Source: an uncultured Bacteroidales bacterium (GTDB lineage Bacteria > Bacteroidota > Bacteroidia > Bacteroidales > Paludibacteraceae). Taken from it: DNA of 53,018 bases. Below the pieces are notes generated by a model, which made no database searches, was not told the DNA's origin, and was given only the letters and a program-made list of their open reading frames with translations. The position numbers were made by a program, and so were the translations under genes. Position 1 is the first letter of the stretch. Each line of letters opens with the position of its first letter. The stretch is from positions 1 to 53,018 of the forward strand of contig ONMU01000006.1 in assembly GCA_900319035.1 (NCBI GenBank), written 5' to 3'. Of this stretch, positions 26,403 to 34,410 are shown in pieces.

Positions 26403-29217
26403 TTTCTTGCAACAAACAGCCCGCTCCATCATCGAGACGATCCCTTGGGAGCAACTGAGCCGCACGACCTTGGTGCTGCCCTCTCATCGTGCCGGTCTGG
26501 TGCTCAAGGACGAACTGCTGCGGCTGCAACAGGAGCGTCATGCGCAAGCCGTATGGGCACCGCAGGTACAGACCCTGCCGCAGTTGCAGGACGCACTCAG
26601 TCCCCTCTATGCCGAGGACGAGCTGTTCACTATCGTGCGGCTCTATCAGATATACCGCACCCTCGAGACCGATCCGGGCAAACAGATGTCGCTCGATCTC
26701 TTTTATAACTGGGGCAGGCAGATGGTGGCGGATTTCACGAATATAGACGCTTCGATGCCCGCTTCCGAGGTGGAGAATTTCTTTGCGAACACGGTAGCTG
26801 CGCATGAGTTGAGCCGTTGGCAGTTGGATCCCGAGACGGAGGAACGGCTTCGTTCGCTCGTCAATCCGCAGGCTTCTACGGCTACCCATGACTCCGTTAG
26901 GCATCAGTACGAGCTGCTCTGGAGGCAGTTGTACGACTTGTATAAGACCTTGCGCGAACAGATGGAGGCGGAGCAAAAAGGGTACCCCGGAATGCGCCAA
27001 CGTGCCGTCATTGAGCATTGGAACGATGAGAGCACGCAAGCCCTCGTGGCAGGACGGACGTATATCTTCGTCGGTTTCAATTATCTGCTGCCGGTGGAGA
27101 GGGAACTGATGACCCTGCTGCGCGATGCCGGACAGGCGCAGTTCTATTGGGACTTCGTGCCCGATTTCCAAACGAACGAGAAAGCCTTCTCCTTCGCTCA
27201 GATGAACAGCGCTATCTTAGGTAGTGCCAATGATCCTACACCATTAAACATTAAACATTCAACATTAAACATTATATCCTGTTCTTCCCGTGAGGCGCAA
27301 GCGCAATACGTCCATCGGTGGTTGCAGGAGAACTACACCGCCCATGGGCAGAAAGTGGGAGTTGTCATTTGTGACGAGACGATGTTGGAGCCGGTGATCT
27401 ACACCCTGCCTGCTATCACGCTGGAAGGCGATACCGAGCCCGAGCCGGTGAATATCACCAAAGGCTTCCCGCTGCGGAACACTGCCGTCTATGCCCGTGT
27501 CCTGTCTTGGCTCTCCGACCGTCAGAACGGCGATGCGGACGATCTCGTCACCACCGATCTCATTGATCGCCTGATAGCCGAGACTCTCAACACTCAACAC
27601 TCACCTCTCACCTCTCACCTCTCACCTCTCACCTCTCACCTCTCACCTCTCACCTCTCAACTAACATGGCAGGAACTGCTGATCTTGGAGTCTGAGTACC
27701 AAGTGCGGAAGATCGTTCATCAGATGCGTCTGTTGGTGGAGACCGGTCTGGGAGTGCCGTTTACTCTCAGGCTGCTGAGGCTGCTGATGAGAAGAACGAT
27801 GGAGAGCGTCACGATGCCGTTTCATGGTGAACCCGTGACGGATATTCAGGTCATGGGTGTGCTGGAGACACGACTGTTGGATTTTGATCGGTTGCTGCTC
27901 CTCAACGTGGAGGAAGGTGTCATCCCACAACGGCAGACCGACTGCTCGTTTATACCGTTCTATCTGCGCAAAGCGTGGCATATGCAGACACCCGACGAAC
28001 GGGCTACGGTCTATGCCTATAACTTCTTTAGGCTCCTGAGCCGTGCCGGGGAAACGACGATCCTCTATTCCTCGGCAGACACCTCAGACGGCGGAAGGGG
28101 AATGTCCCGTTTTGTGATGCAGCTGCTCTATTCGTCGGAGTTCGAGATCATCCGTCAGACGCTGCAGGAATCTGCAGTCCTGACACCAATGGATACCTTC
28201 GACGCACCGCTGAAGACCGACTCGCTGTTCTCTATGCTGAAGACCGAGAACGGGGTGCTTCTGCGTTCGGACGGCAGACGGTACAGGCTCTCACCCAGCG
28301 CACTCAATACCTATATATCCTGCCCGCGTAGTTTTCAGTTGCAGTACATCCTCGGACTCTGTCCGCAGGAGGAGGAAGAGGTGCTCTTTGCAGCCAACAC
28401 CCTCGGTTCGTTTGTGCATCATGCGATGGAGTTTATCTACCGTACTTATATGCATTGTGACAACCGTCAGCCGGTGCGTGTCACACCCGAAGCGATTGAA
28501 GCCGTTCGGACGGACGAGACGAAGATGCAGGCAGCGCTCATGGCGGCGTACGAGGCAATGAACGAAGAGCGCGCCGTTCGGCAACCTTCTGCCGAACCCT
28601 ATATACCCGAGTTCCACACAGGGGAGAATGTGATCATCAAGGGCTATGTCTCTAATATCTTGGAGCGTGACCGTGAGGACGCCAAGACGGGGCTGCAGAT
28701 CTATCTTCTTGAGCAGGAACGTACGTTCCCTGTGCGTATCGAGGGAGTCGGGGAACTGCTTACCGGTGGTACCATCGACCGGCTTGATATATACGGTCCT
28801 CCGGGCAATGAGCGGCTGCGTGTGGTGGATTACAAATCCGGTTCGTATAACGACACTACGCACGCTAAGAAAATGGCATCCTCGTGGGAGGAGATGATGG
28901 TGGGTGAAGAGAAAGGCTACGTGCGTCAGACCTTGATCTACAGTCAGGCTGTCATGACCCATGACCGTACGGGGCTGCCGATCGAGCCGAACCTCTATTT
29001 CTGCCGACGCAAACTGACGGACATAGAGACTACTATCGATGTGGAGGGCGAGACCGTTCGGGACTACCGTTCGATCGAGCAGCCTTTCATGGATGCGCTG
29101 CAGACAGAGATTCAGCAACTCTTGCAAGCTACCGATTTCCCGCAATGCGAACCCGAACAGTGTCCTTCGTTCTGTCCCTTCTTCGCCCTCTGCGGCCGCA
29201 AACCCTCTGAATTCTGA
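26395..29217 (+). CDS. AddB-type PD-(D/E)XK nuclease family protein
   Basis: A 940-residue partner of the preceding helicase, likely the AddB-like subunit of a recombination nuclease. The N-terminal half has a degenerate helicase fold (TTLVLPSHRAGLVLKDEL instead of a P-loop; later YIFVGFNYLLPVERELM). The C-terminal nuclease domain begins with YRLSPSALNTYISCPRSF and contains GGTIDRLDIYG and VVDYKSGSYN (about 809-818, catalytic D and K), ending near CPFFALCGRKP. Cysteines around 638 and 925-935 could form the Fe-S cluster known from AddB proteins. Two 7-bp arrays are read in frame: CATTAAA (27242-27276) and CCTCTCA (27583-27659). A change of one unit would shift the frame. Confidence 0.88.
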   Translation: MDSFLQQTARSIIETIPWEQLSRTTLVLPSHRAGLVLKDELLRLQQERHAQAVWAPQVQTLPQLQDALSPLYAEDELFTIVRLYQIYRTLETDPGKQMSLDLFYNWGRQMVADFTNIDASMPASEVENFFANTVAAHELSRWQLDPETEERLRSLVNPQASTATHDSVRHQYELLWRQLYDLYKTLREQMEAEQKGYPGMRQRAVIEHWNDESTQALVAGRTYIFVGFNYLLPVERELMTLLRDAGQAQFYWDFVPDFQTNEKAFSFAQMNSAILGSANDPTPLNIKHSTLNIISCSSREAQAQYVHRWLQENYTAHGQKVGVVICDETMLEPVIYTLPAITLEGDTEPEPVNITKGFPLRNTAVYARVLSWLSDRQNGDADDLVTTDLIDRLIAETLNTQHSPLTSHLSPLTSHLSPLTSQLTWQELLILESEYQVRKIVHQMRLLVETGLGVPFTLRLLRLLMRRTMESVTMPFHGEPVTDIQVMGVLETRLLDFDRLLLLNVEEGVIPQRQTDCSFIPFYLRKAWHMQTPDERATVYAYNFFRLLSRAGETTILYSSADTSDGGRGMSRFVMQLLYSSEFEIIRQTLQESAVLTPMDTFDAPLKTDSLFSMLKTENGVLLRSDGRRYRLSPSALNTYISCPRSFQLQYILGLCPQEEEEVLFAANTLGSFVHHAMEFIYRTYMHCDNRQPVRVTPEAIEAVRTDETKMQAALMAAYEAMNEERAVRQPSAEPYIPEFHTGENVIIKGYVSNILERDREDAKTGLQIYLLEQERTFPVRIEGVGELLTGGTIDRLDIYGPPGNERLRVVDYKSGSYNDTTHAKKMASSWEEMMVGEEKGYVRQTLIYSQAVMTHDRTGLPIEPNLYFCRRKLTDIETTIDVEGETVRDYRSIEQPFMDALQTEIQQLLQATDFPQCEPEQCPSFCPFFALCGRKPSEF
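27242..27276. repeat. Heptanucleotide array, CATTAAA family, inside the AddB-type gene
   Basis: Five units (CATTAAA, CATTAAA, CATTCAA, CATTAAA, CATTATA) are read as LNIKHSTLNI. Only the third unit is in the frame where CATTAAA would give CAT-TAA; that unit is the one changed to CATTCAA. Confidence 0.85.
27583..27659. repeat. Heptanucleotide array, CCTCTCA family, inside the AddB-type gene
   Basis: Eleven units of exactly 7 bp: ACTCTCA, two ACACTCA and eight perfect CCTCTCA. They are read as the seven-residue repeat SPLTSHL. This is the most uniform array in the window. Confidence 0.9.
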
Positions 29218-29227
29218 GAATTCGCTC

Positions 29228-29383
29228 TGCAAATAATCGTTCGAGCGAAGCGAGATAAGAATACTGAATTCTGAATTCTGAATTCTGAAATCTGAAATCT
29301 GAAATCTGCATACGGCGAAGCAGATCGTTCGACCGGAGGGAGATAAGAAATCTGAAATCTGAAATCTGAATACTGAATTCTTA
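29228..29383. repeat. Intergenic ATTCTGA/AATCTGA arrays with a duplicated flank
   Basis: Seven 7-bp units at 29261-29309 (ATACTGA, three ATTCTGA, three AATCTGA-type) and five more at 29349-29383. Each array is preceded by a copy of ATCGTTCGA followed by a purine-rich block ending GAGATAAGAA, so a longer unit was duplicated and diverged. They lie in the 204-bp gap before the HPr-kinase-like gene; no gene is seen there. Confidence 0.8.
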
Positions 29384-29391
29384 AAAAAATG

Positions 29392-29419
29392 TTAATTATT
29401 AATTATTAATTATTAATTG
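29392..29419. repeat. Heptanucleotide array, TTAATTA family, ending 2 bp before a start codon
   Basis: Units TTAATTA (three times) and TTAATTG end two bases before the ATG at 29422, the same family and placement as at 20669-20696. Confidence 0.85.
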
Positions 29420-29421
29420 TC

Positions 29422-30291
29422 ATGTCTCATTACCAAGTAGGCGACCATATTTTCGCTATCGAAGCTACCGAGGAGCAGTTAGCACAACTGCCTAACTATG
29501 CTCCTTTCCGTATATCCACCGATGCCTCTCCGCTCTTTACTATCCGTGTGAAGGACGAAGCTATCCCTTCGTCGGACAACTGGGAACATGTCTATACCGA
29601 CCGTTCGGACGAAGACATGCCGCGTATTGAGATGTACCGCCTTGCGGGGCAGTGGTTGTTCCGCGTCTCGATGTCTCGGGAAGGGGAGATCGTGTGTGCG
29701 ATGCGTTGCTCGGAGGATTGGAGCGAAGTGTCGCTTTTCATGCATCCGTCCTATGTGCGTTTTGCTATCGATAATGCCGCAATGCTCGTCTATGCGTTTG
29801 CTACGGTAGGACGCAAGACCCTCCTTTTTCATTCGTCCGTCACCGTGCGTGAAGGGCTCGCTTATATGTTCCTCGGTCATTCGGGAACGGGTAAGAGCAC
29901 ACATTCGCAGCAATGGAAAGCAGCTTTTCCGGAGGTGGAACTGCTCAATGATGATAATCCTGCCGTGCGCATCATGGACGATCGGACTGTGCGCGTCTAT
30001 GGTACCCCTTGGAGCGGTAAGACGCCTTGTTACAAAGCGTCCTCGGCACCCGTGGCAGCACTCGTTCAGTTGGCGCAAGCACCTCAGAATAGCATCACTC
30101 GGCTGCGTATGTCGCAGGCATACCCCTTCATCCTTGCGTCCGTCAGCGGACTCAAGGTACTGCCTAAGATGATGGATCAGATCTACGAATCCATCGCCCT
30201 GCTCTTGGAACTCTGTCCTGTCTATAAACTGGAATGTCTCCCTAACCCTGATGCGGCACGGGTTTGTTACGAGGAAATCAACAGAGAGTAG
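29422..30291 (+). CDS. HPr-kinase-like P-loop protein
   Basis: A 289-residue cytoplasmic protein with a PEPCK/HprK-type fold. The P-loop is GHSGTGKST (about 151-159), followed by LLNDDNPAVRI and VRVYGTPWSGK, the region that in HPr kinases holds the Asp/nucleotide contacts. The N-terminal 120 residues are a beta-rich domain of unknown role. Stand-alone proteins of this type in Bacteroidales are of unknown substrate; some relatives occur with ribosomal peptide modification clusters, but no such genes are near. It begins directly after a 7-bp array and ends 60 bp before a copy of structured element B. Confidence 0.75.
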   Translation: MSHYQVGDHIFAIEATEEQLAQLPNYAPFRISTDASPLFTIRVKDEAIPSSDNWEHVYTDRSDEDMPRIEMYRLAGQWLFRVSMSREGEIVCAMRCSEDWSEVSLFMHPSYVRFAIDNAAMLVYAFATVGRKTLLFHSSVTVREGLAYMFLGHSGTGKSTHSQQWKAAFPEVELLNDDNPAVRIMDDRTVRVYGTPWSGKTPCYKASSAPVAALVQLAQAPQNSITRLRMSQAYPFILASVSGLKVLPKMMDQIYESIALLLELCPVYKLECLPNPDAARVCYEEINRE

Positions 30292-30350
30292 TATTTACGG
30301 TTTACGTGGTTTTCAATCGTCAATTATTCTCAATTATTACTACCCGTATG

Positions 30351-30530
30351 GCATTTTCGGAATTTTTTGTCATTTTTGTGAGGATTCTATCAGTGTCAAT
30401 TTATTGGTACTGATAAGTGGAATGGGGGAGAAAGCTATCTGTATGTTATACATACAAGTAGATTTATCAGCAATTACACTAAGTTGCATTAAGCAACTGT
30501 AGAATCCGTATTTTTCTTTATTTTTTTTGA
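30351..30530. repeat. Structured element B, copy 1
   Basis: The 5' flank GCATTTTCGGAATTTTTTG (30351-30369) and the T-rich 3' flank (30509-30530) enclose a folded core. The closing stem is GGATTCTA (30382-30389) with TAGAATCC (30500-30507). Inside are ATCAGT/ACTGAT (30389-30394/30409-30414), GTATGT-TAT-ACATAC (30441-30455) and GTTGC-ATTAA-GCAAC (30483-30497). It lies between two convergent genes. Copies 2 and 3 are at 32269 and 52468. Confidence 0.75.
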
Positions 30531-30564
30531 TTATTAAATATTACTGATGCGTTAACTTTCATCG

Positions 30565-31887
30565 TCAAATCGTCAATCTCTCGAAGGTATTGGCCTTCGT
30601 CTTGTCGTACGGACAACTGACTTTGATATAGTTCTCCGTGAACCCGAACATCAGTCCGTCTTTGTGCGTGCTTTCCCAAAGAACCGTCGCCTCGTAGCCC
30701 TCGTGCTCGCGGTAGAAAGCCTCGGTCTTACGGGCTGAGATAGCATGCAGCTCTTTGCTGCGGCGCTCACGCTCTTTCTGCGGAACAACCGTCAGATCCA
30801 TCTCTAACATACGTGTGTTCGCGCGTTCTGAATAGGTGAAGACATGCAACTGACTCACCGGCAACTGCTCTATGAAATCCACATAGTCGCGCCAGCATTC
30901 TTCCGTCTCTCCGCGTACGCCTACCATACAATCGACACCGATGAATGCATGTGGCATCACGCGCTTGATATGCGCTACGCGTTCCGCGAACAACTCCCGT
31001 GTGTAACGCCTGCCCATGATCTTCAGCACCTCGTTGCTGCCGCTCTGGAGAGGAATATGAAAATGCGGTGCGAAATGTTTGCTATTCGCTACAAAATCAA
31101 TGATTTCATCGCTCAGCAAGTTCGGCTCACAACTACTAATCCGTATCCGATAATCTGAATTCTGACTTCTGACATCTAAATTCTGACTTCTTACATCTGA
31201 ATTCTGAATTCTGACATCTGATATCTCATCCAGCGCCTTCAGCAGATCGATGAACCGTTCGTTGGTGCTTCGTCCAAAATCACCGATGTTCACTCCGCTC
31301 AGAATGAGCTCCTTAGCTCCGCCCTTCAGCGCCTCCTGCGCCTCTTTGACAACCGATGCGATGGACGGGTTGCGGCTCTTACCGCGTGCTAGCGGGATCG
31401 TGCAGTACGAGCAGAAATAGTTGCATCCGTCCTGCACCTTCAAAAAGCACCGCGTTCGGTCATCCTTGCTGTACGCCCCATGAAAATCCTCCACCTCGCG
31501 TATAGGGGAAATCCGAATCTTCGAATCTTCAAATTTTCGAATCTTCAAATCTTCTAATCTCTTGACGAACTCCGGCAAATGGAACTTCTCATCTTGTCCC
31601 AAAACGAAATCCACGCCCTCAATCTGGGCTATCTCGCCCGGCTTGAGCTGCGCGTAACAACCCGTCACGATCAGTATCGCCTTCGGGTTCTGCCTCCTAA
31701 TACGATGAATAGCTTGCCGATCTTTATGATCCGCAGTATCGGTTACAGAACACGTATTGATGATACATATATCCGCCTCCTCGCCCTGTTTGGCACGAGT
31801 ATGTCCGCGCTCCAGCAATGCCTTGCCCAGCGCACTGCTCTCCGCAAAATTCAGTTTGCAGCCTAATGTGGTGAAAGCTATTTTCAT
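30565..31887 (-). CDS. mtaB: tRNA (N6-L-threonylcarbamoyladenosine(37)-C2)-methylthiotransferase MtaB
   Basis: A radical SAM methylthiotransferase that turns t6A37 into ms2t6A37 in tRNAs reading ANN codons. The N-terminal domain begins TLGCKLNFAES and has Cys residues in INTCSVTD and VTGCYAQL for the auxiliary cluster. The radical SAM triad is in GCNYFCSYCTIPLARG. A TRAM-like domain ends the 440 residues. Two in-frame repeat arrays are unusual: an 8-bp array before the radical SAM domain (31512-31559) and a 7-bp array of eleven units within it (31152-31228), just before the conserved RISSxEPNLL segment. The promoter leaves only about eight bases between the -7 element and the ATG. Confidence 0.94.
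   Translation of the reverse strand: MKIAFTTLGCKLNFAESSALGKALLERGHTRAKQGEEADICIINTCSVTDTADHKDRQAIHRIRRQNPKAILIVTGCYAQLKPGEIAQIEGVDFVLGQDEKFHLPEFVKRLEDLKIRKFEDSKIRISPIREVEDFHGAYSKDDRTRCFLKVQDGCNYFCSYCTIPLARGKSRNPSIASVVKEAQEALKGGAKELILSGVNIGDFGRSTNERFIDLLKALDEISDVRIQNSDVRSQNLDVRSQNSDYRIRISSCEPNLLSDEIIDFVANSKHFAPHFHIPLQSGSNEVLKIMGRRYTRELFAERVAHIKRVMPHAFIGVDCMVGVRGETEECWRDYVDFIEQLPVSQLHVFTYSERANTRMLEMDLTVVPQKERERRSKELHAISARKTEAFYREHEGYEATVLWESTHKDGLMFGFTENYIKVSCPYDKTKANTFERLTI
31152..31228. repeat. Heptanucleotide array, ATTCTGA family, inside mtaB
   Basis: Eleven consecutive 7-bp units of the NNTCTGA type add about 26 residues (SDVRIQN-like on the coding strand) within the radical SAM domain. 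Confidence 0.88.
31512..31559. repeat. 8-bp array TTCGAATC/TTCAAATC inside mtaB
   Basis: Six 8-bp units (TCCGAATC, TTCGAATC, TTCAAATT, TTCGAATC, TTCAAATC, TTCTAATC) encode the LEDLKIRKFEDSKIRIS linker on the minus strand. Confidence 0.85.
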
Positions 31888-31895
31888 TCTGGCTG

Positions 31896-31927
31896 CAAAA
31901 TTACAAAAAAAGATTCAAATACACAAG
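31896..31927 (-). promoter_or_regulatory. Promoter of mtaB
   Basis: On the minus strand CTTG (31924-31927) and TAATTTTG (31896-31903) are 20 bp apart, followed by GCAGCC. The spacing implies a nearly leaderless mRNA. Confidence 0.7.
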
Positions 31928-31983
31928 GATTTGAGTGATAAAAATCAAATTTACTTGAATTTTTAGCTCCAAAACCTTGTTAT

Positions 31984-32258
31984 GTGCAGCATCGCTGCAC
32001 TGTAATTTCGGAGGGTCCCGCTGGGAGGACCGACGTTACGAATTTATTCAAAGTCTAAAGCTTCGCGGAATAAAAATACGATGGTTGTCGTATTTTCGCG
32101 AAGCAATGTTTTCTTATACGGAGTGAAACGACGTGTTTTCTTAAAAGGTGGTAGTCCGTCATTGCCGGTATCGAACAACCCACAGGCAATGACAGGGGCA
32201 ATGATCTGGGTAAGATAAAACTTATCGTTTGTAGCTTGAACCGGTGACAATCTGTCGC
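31984..32258. other. Cluster of hairpins in the mtaB/32697 gap
   Basis: The 809-bp gap 31888-32696 has no convincing gene. It holds, in order: GTGCAGC-ATC-GCTGCAC (31984-32000); GGTCC/GGACC (32014-32031) within a longer GTAA/TTAC stem; CTTCGCG/CGCGAAG enclosing AAATACGA/TCGTATTT (32061-32103); GTCATTGCC/GGCAATGAC (32158-32193); GATAA-AAC-TTATC near 32213; and GGTGACA/TGTCGCC near 32243-32258. Element B copy 2 and a promoter follow. Confidence 0.6.
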
Positions 32259-32268
32259 CAATTGCCGA

Positions 32269-32445
32269 GCATTTTCGTAATTTTTTGGCATTTTTTGACA
32301 TCAAATAGAAATGTCATCTTGGATGAGAGGATTTGTTAGTAGCGGATTAGTGAAAGCTTGTTTTCGAGTAAGCCGGTAGTAACAAAGACTAAGAAGAACT
32401 AAAAGTTCTATTTCTATTTGATGATTTTTCTCTAATCTTTTTTGA
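32269..32445. repeat. Structured element B, copy 2
   Basis: The flank GCATTTTCGTAATTTTTTG (32269-32287) is followed by a perfect 14-bp closing stem, CATCAAATAGAAAT (32299-32312) with ATTTCTATTTGATG (32410-32423). Inside are CATC-TTG-GATG (32315-32325), TTGTTA/TAACAA extended by further pairs, GCTT/AAGC and AGAAC-TAAAA-GTTCT (32395-32409). A T-rich flank closes it. It lies upstream of the ATP-binding gene. Confidence 0.8.
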
Positions 32446-32583
32446 TTACCTAACCCCCAAAAACTATAATCGCTATAATCGACTTATCATTGCTATAATT
32501 TTCCGAATCCATCCATTCAATCCCTTCGAAACTGCCCAAAAGTCCTGCAAAAATAAAATATTTCTCACTTTTCTCTCCATATA

Positions 32584-32615
32584 TTTGCATATATGAAAAT
32601 TTTTTCGTACCTTTG
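32584..32615 (+). promoter_or_regulatory. Promoter of the AlbA/Schlafen-type gene
   Basis: TTTG (32584-32587), extended as TTTGCATATATG, is followed after 20 bp by TACCTTTG (32608-32615) and GCAGCC. Confidence 0.87.
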
Positions 32616-32696
32616 CAGCCGGATTTCTAGTGCGTGTATGTGCACATACGTGTACGTACAAGCAAACACCGCAAATAACAACAAACCCAACGCGCA

Positions 32697-34199
32697 ATGA
32701 ACAATCAGGATATCGATTTTAGCAATCTCTCCGCTTATCGGGAAGGAAACCAATTGGAGGCAAAGAAAGCCACCAAAGGGTTGCCGAATTCTATCTGGGA
32801 GACGTACTCATCGTTTGCAAACACAGACGGTGGGTTGATTCTGCTGGGTGTGGAAGAGGCGAAGGATCATGCGTTGCATGCGGTGCATCTGGACGATCCG
32901 GAAGCACTGATTCGGGATTTCTGGAACACCATCAACAATCCGCAGAAAGTGAGCCTGAACATCCTGACGGACAGCATGGTGCGTACGCAAGAGGTGGACG
33001 GAGAGACGATAATCGTCATCGTAGTGCCTCGTGCTGAGCGAGAGTTGCGACCCATCTACGTGGGACTGGATCCCGTCAAGGGTACGTTCCGTCGCAATCA
33101 TGAAGGCGACTACCATTGTACGCGTGAACAGGTGTCGGCTATGTTCCGTGACGCGGCTCAGGTGAGCATCGACAAGAAGGTGCTGACGTACATGGACAAG
33201 TCGGTGTTTTGTCAGGATAGCATCAACGACTACCGCATCCTGTTCAATGCCAAGCACCCGAACCATGCGTGGACGAAGCTGGATGATGAACTGTTCCTGC
33301 GTCGGATCGGTGCGATGGGTGTGGATACAGAGACGAAGACGGTGCATCCTACGATTGCAGGACTGCTGATGTTTGGGTACGAATACGAGATTGTGCGTGA
33401 GTTCTCGCAGTATTTCCTGGATTATCAGGAGCGGATGGATCCGTCGATTCGATGGACGCACCGTGTGATCTCGTCGTCTGGGGACTGGAGCGGTAACCTG
33501 TTCGACTTCTATTTCCGGATCATCAACCGGCTGACGAGTGATCTGCCGGTGCCGTTTAAGTTGGTGAATAATGAGCGGGACGACGATACGCCATTGCATG
33601 AGACGGTGCGTGAGGCGCTGCTGAATGCGTTGGTGCATGCGGACTATTATGGTCGCATGGGAACGGTGATCATCAAGAGTCCGGAGACGCTGTCGTTTGC
33701 CAATTCGGGGGACATGCGTATCAGTCTGGCTATGGCGATGGAGGGAGGCTTCTCCGATCCACGTAACGCAACGCTAATGAAGATGTTCGGGATGATTGGG
33801 GTAGGTGAGCGTGCCGGAAGTGGCGTGCCGAATATCATCGCGACATGGGAGAACGAGACGCAGCATCGTCCGTCGTACAAGATTATGTACTCCCCGGAAC
33901 GTGTGATGTGTACAATTTTTGTCGCTGGTTCCGGCGATAAAATGGTGGAAGCCGGCGATAAACCGGTGATAAATGAGGTTTCCAGCGATAAATCCGGCGA
34001 TAAAGTGGCAAAATCCGGCGATAAACGACAGGTTATATTGGCGTATCTGGCTCAACATCCGAATTCAAGGAATGCTGAGATTGCAGCAGAACTAGGTTTG
34101 AGTGTGTCACAAACGCGTGATTATTTGAACGGACTGGTGGCTGCCGGATTGGTGGAAGAGTCAGGGGCTAATAAGAACCGGAAGTATAGCACGAAGTAA
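32697..34199 (+). CDS. AlbA_2/Schlafen-type ATP-binding protein with winged helix
   Basis: A 500-residue cytoplasmic protein of the type often annotated as ATP-binding protein or putative transcriptional regulator. The N-terminal AlbA_2 domain (about 8-125) contains YREGNQLEAKKA and SFANTDGGLILLGVEE. A GHKL-like HATPase_c_4 domain (about 290-385) has REALLNALVHADYY and GERAGSGVPNII. The C-terminus (435-500) is a winged helix (NAEIAAELGLSVSQTRDYL). Between them lies a linker with repeated GDK residues from a codon-phased DNA repeat. A role in regulation or defence has been suggested for relatives; none is proven here. It has its own promoter and stands directly before the polysaccharide region. 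Confidence 0.85.
   Translation: MNNQDIDFSNLSAYREGNQLEAKKATKGLPNSIWETYSSFANTDGGLILLGVEEAKDHALHAVHLDDPEALIRDFWNTINNPQKVSLNILTDSMVRTQEVDGETIIVIVVPRAERELRPIYVGLDPVKGTFRRNHEGDYHCTREQVSAMFRDAAQVSIDKKVLTYMDKSVFCQDSINDYRILFNAKHPNHAWTKLDDELFLRRIGAMGVDTETKTVHPTIAGLLMFGYEYEIVREFSQYFLDYQERMDPSIRWTHRVISSSGDWSGNLFDFYFRIINRLTSDLPVPFKLVNNERDDDTPLHETVREALLNALVHADYYGRMGTVIIKSPETLSFANSGDMRISLAMAMEGGFSDPRNATLMKMFGMIGVGERAGSGVPNIIATWENETQHRPSYKIMYSPERVMCTIFVAGSGDKMVEAGDKPVINEVSSDKSGDKVAKSGDKRQVILAYLAQHPNSRNAEIAAELGLSVSQTRDYLNGLVAAGLVEESGANKNRKYSTK
33928..34026. repeat. Codon-phased GGCGATAAA repeat
   Basis: Six copies of GCGATAAA or GTGATAAA, irregularly spaced in multiples of three, encode SGDK, AGDK and similar motifs in the linker before the winged helix. 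Such GDK-rich linkers are, to my knowledge, common in this protein type. Confidence 0.75.
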
Positions 34200-34350
34200 T
34201 TCTTTTCTATCAAAAACTGGCAGAAAACAAGGATTTTAAAGTTAAACATGAAAGATAAAAGACAAAAATCCATCGTAACTCCCTGTAAATAAGCGGTGAT
34301 CGTTCTCGTTTGGAAACCAAAGAAAAGAAAAAGAAAAACAAACCACCATC

Positions 34351-34384
34351 CATATGGTCCCGGAACCCCGCAAGACGGAACTCG
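34351..34384 (+). pseudogene. Remnant 5' end of a GxxExxY gene
   Basis: These 34 bases are identical to 34887-34920 near the start of the intact GxxExxY gene (residues MVPEPRKTEL). After them the reading frame runs into a stop within five codons. The remnant stands before element A copy 1 just as the intact gene stands before copy 2, which points to a tandem duplication followed by deletion. The rest of 34200-34410 has no gene that I can support. Confidence 0.75.
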
Positions 34385-34410
34385 CACCCAATGAACATTG
34401 ACATCTTGTA

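Noticed and set aside
27583-27659. CRISPR array
   Set aside because: The repeated unit is 7 bp without spacers, lies in a reading frame, and no cas gene is present.
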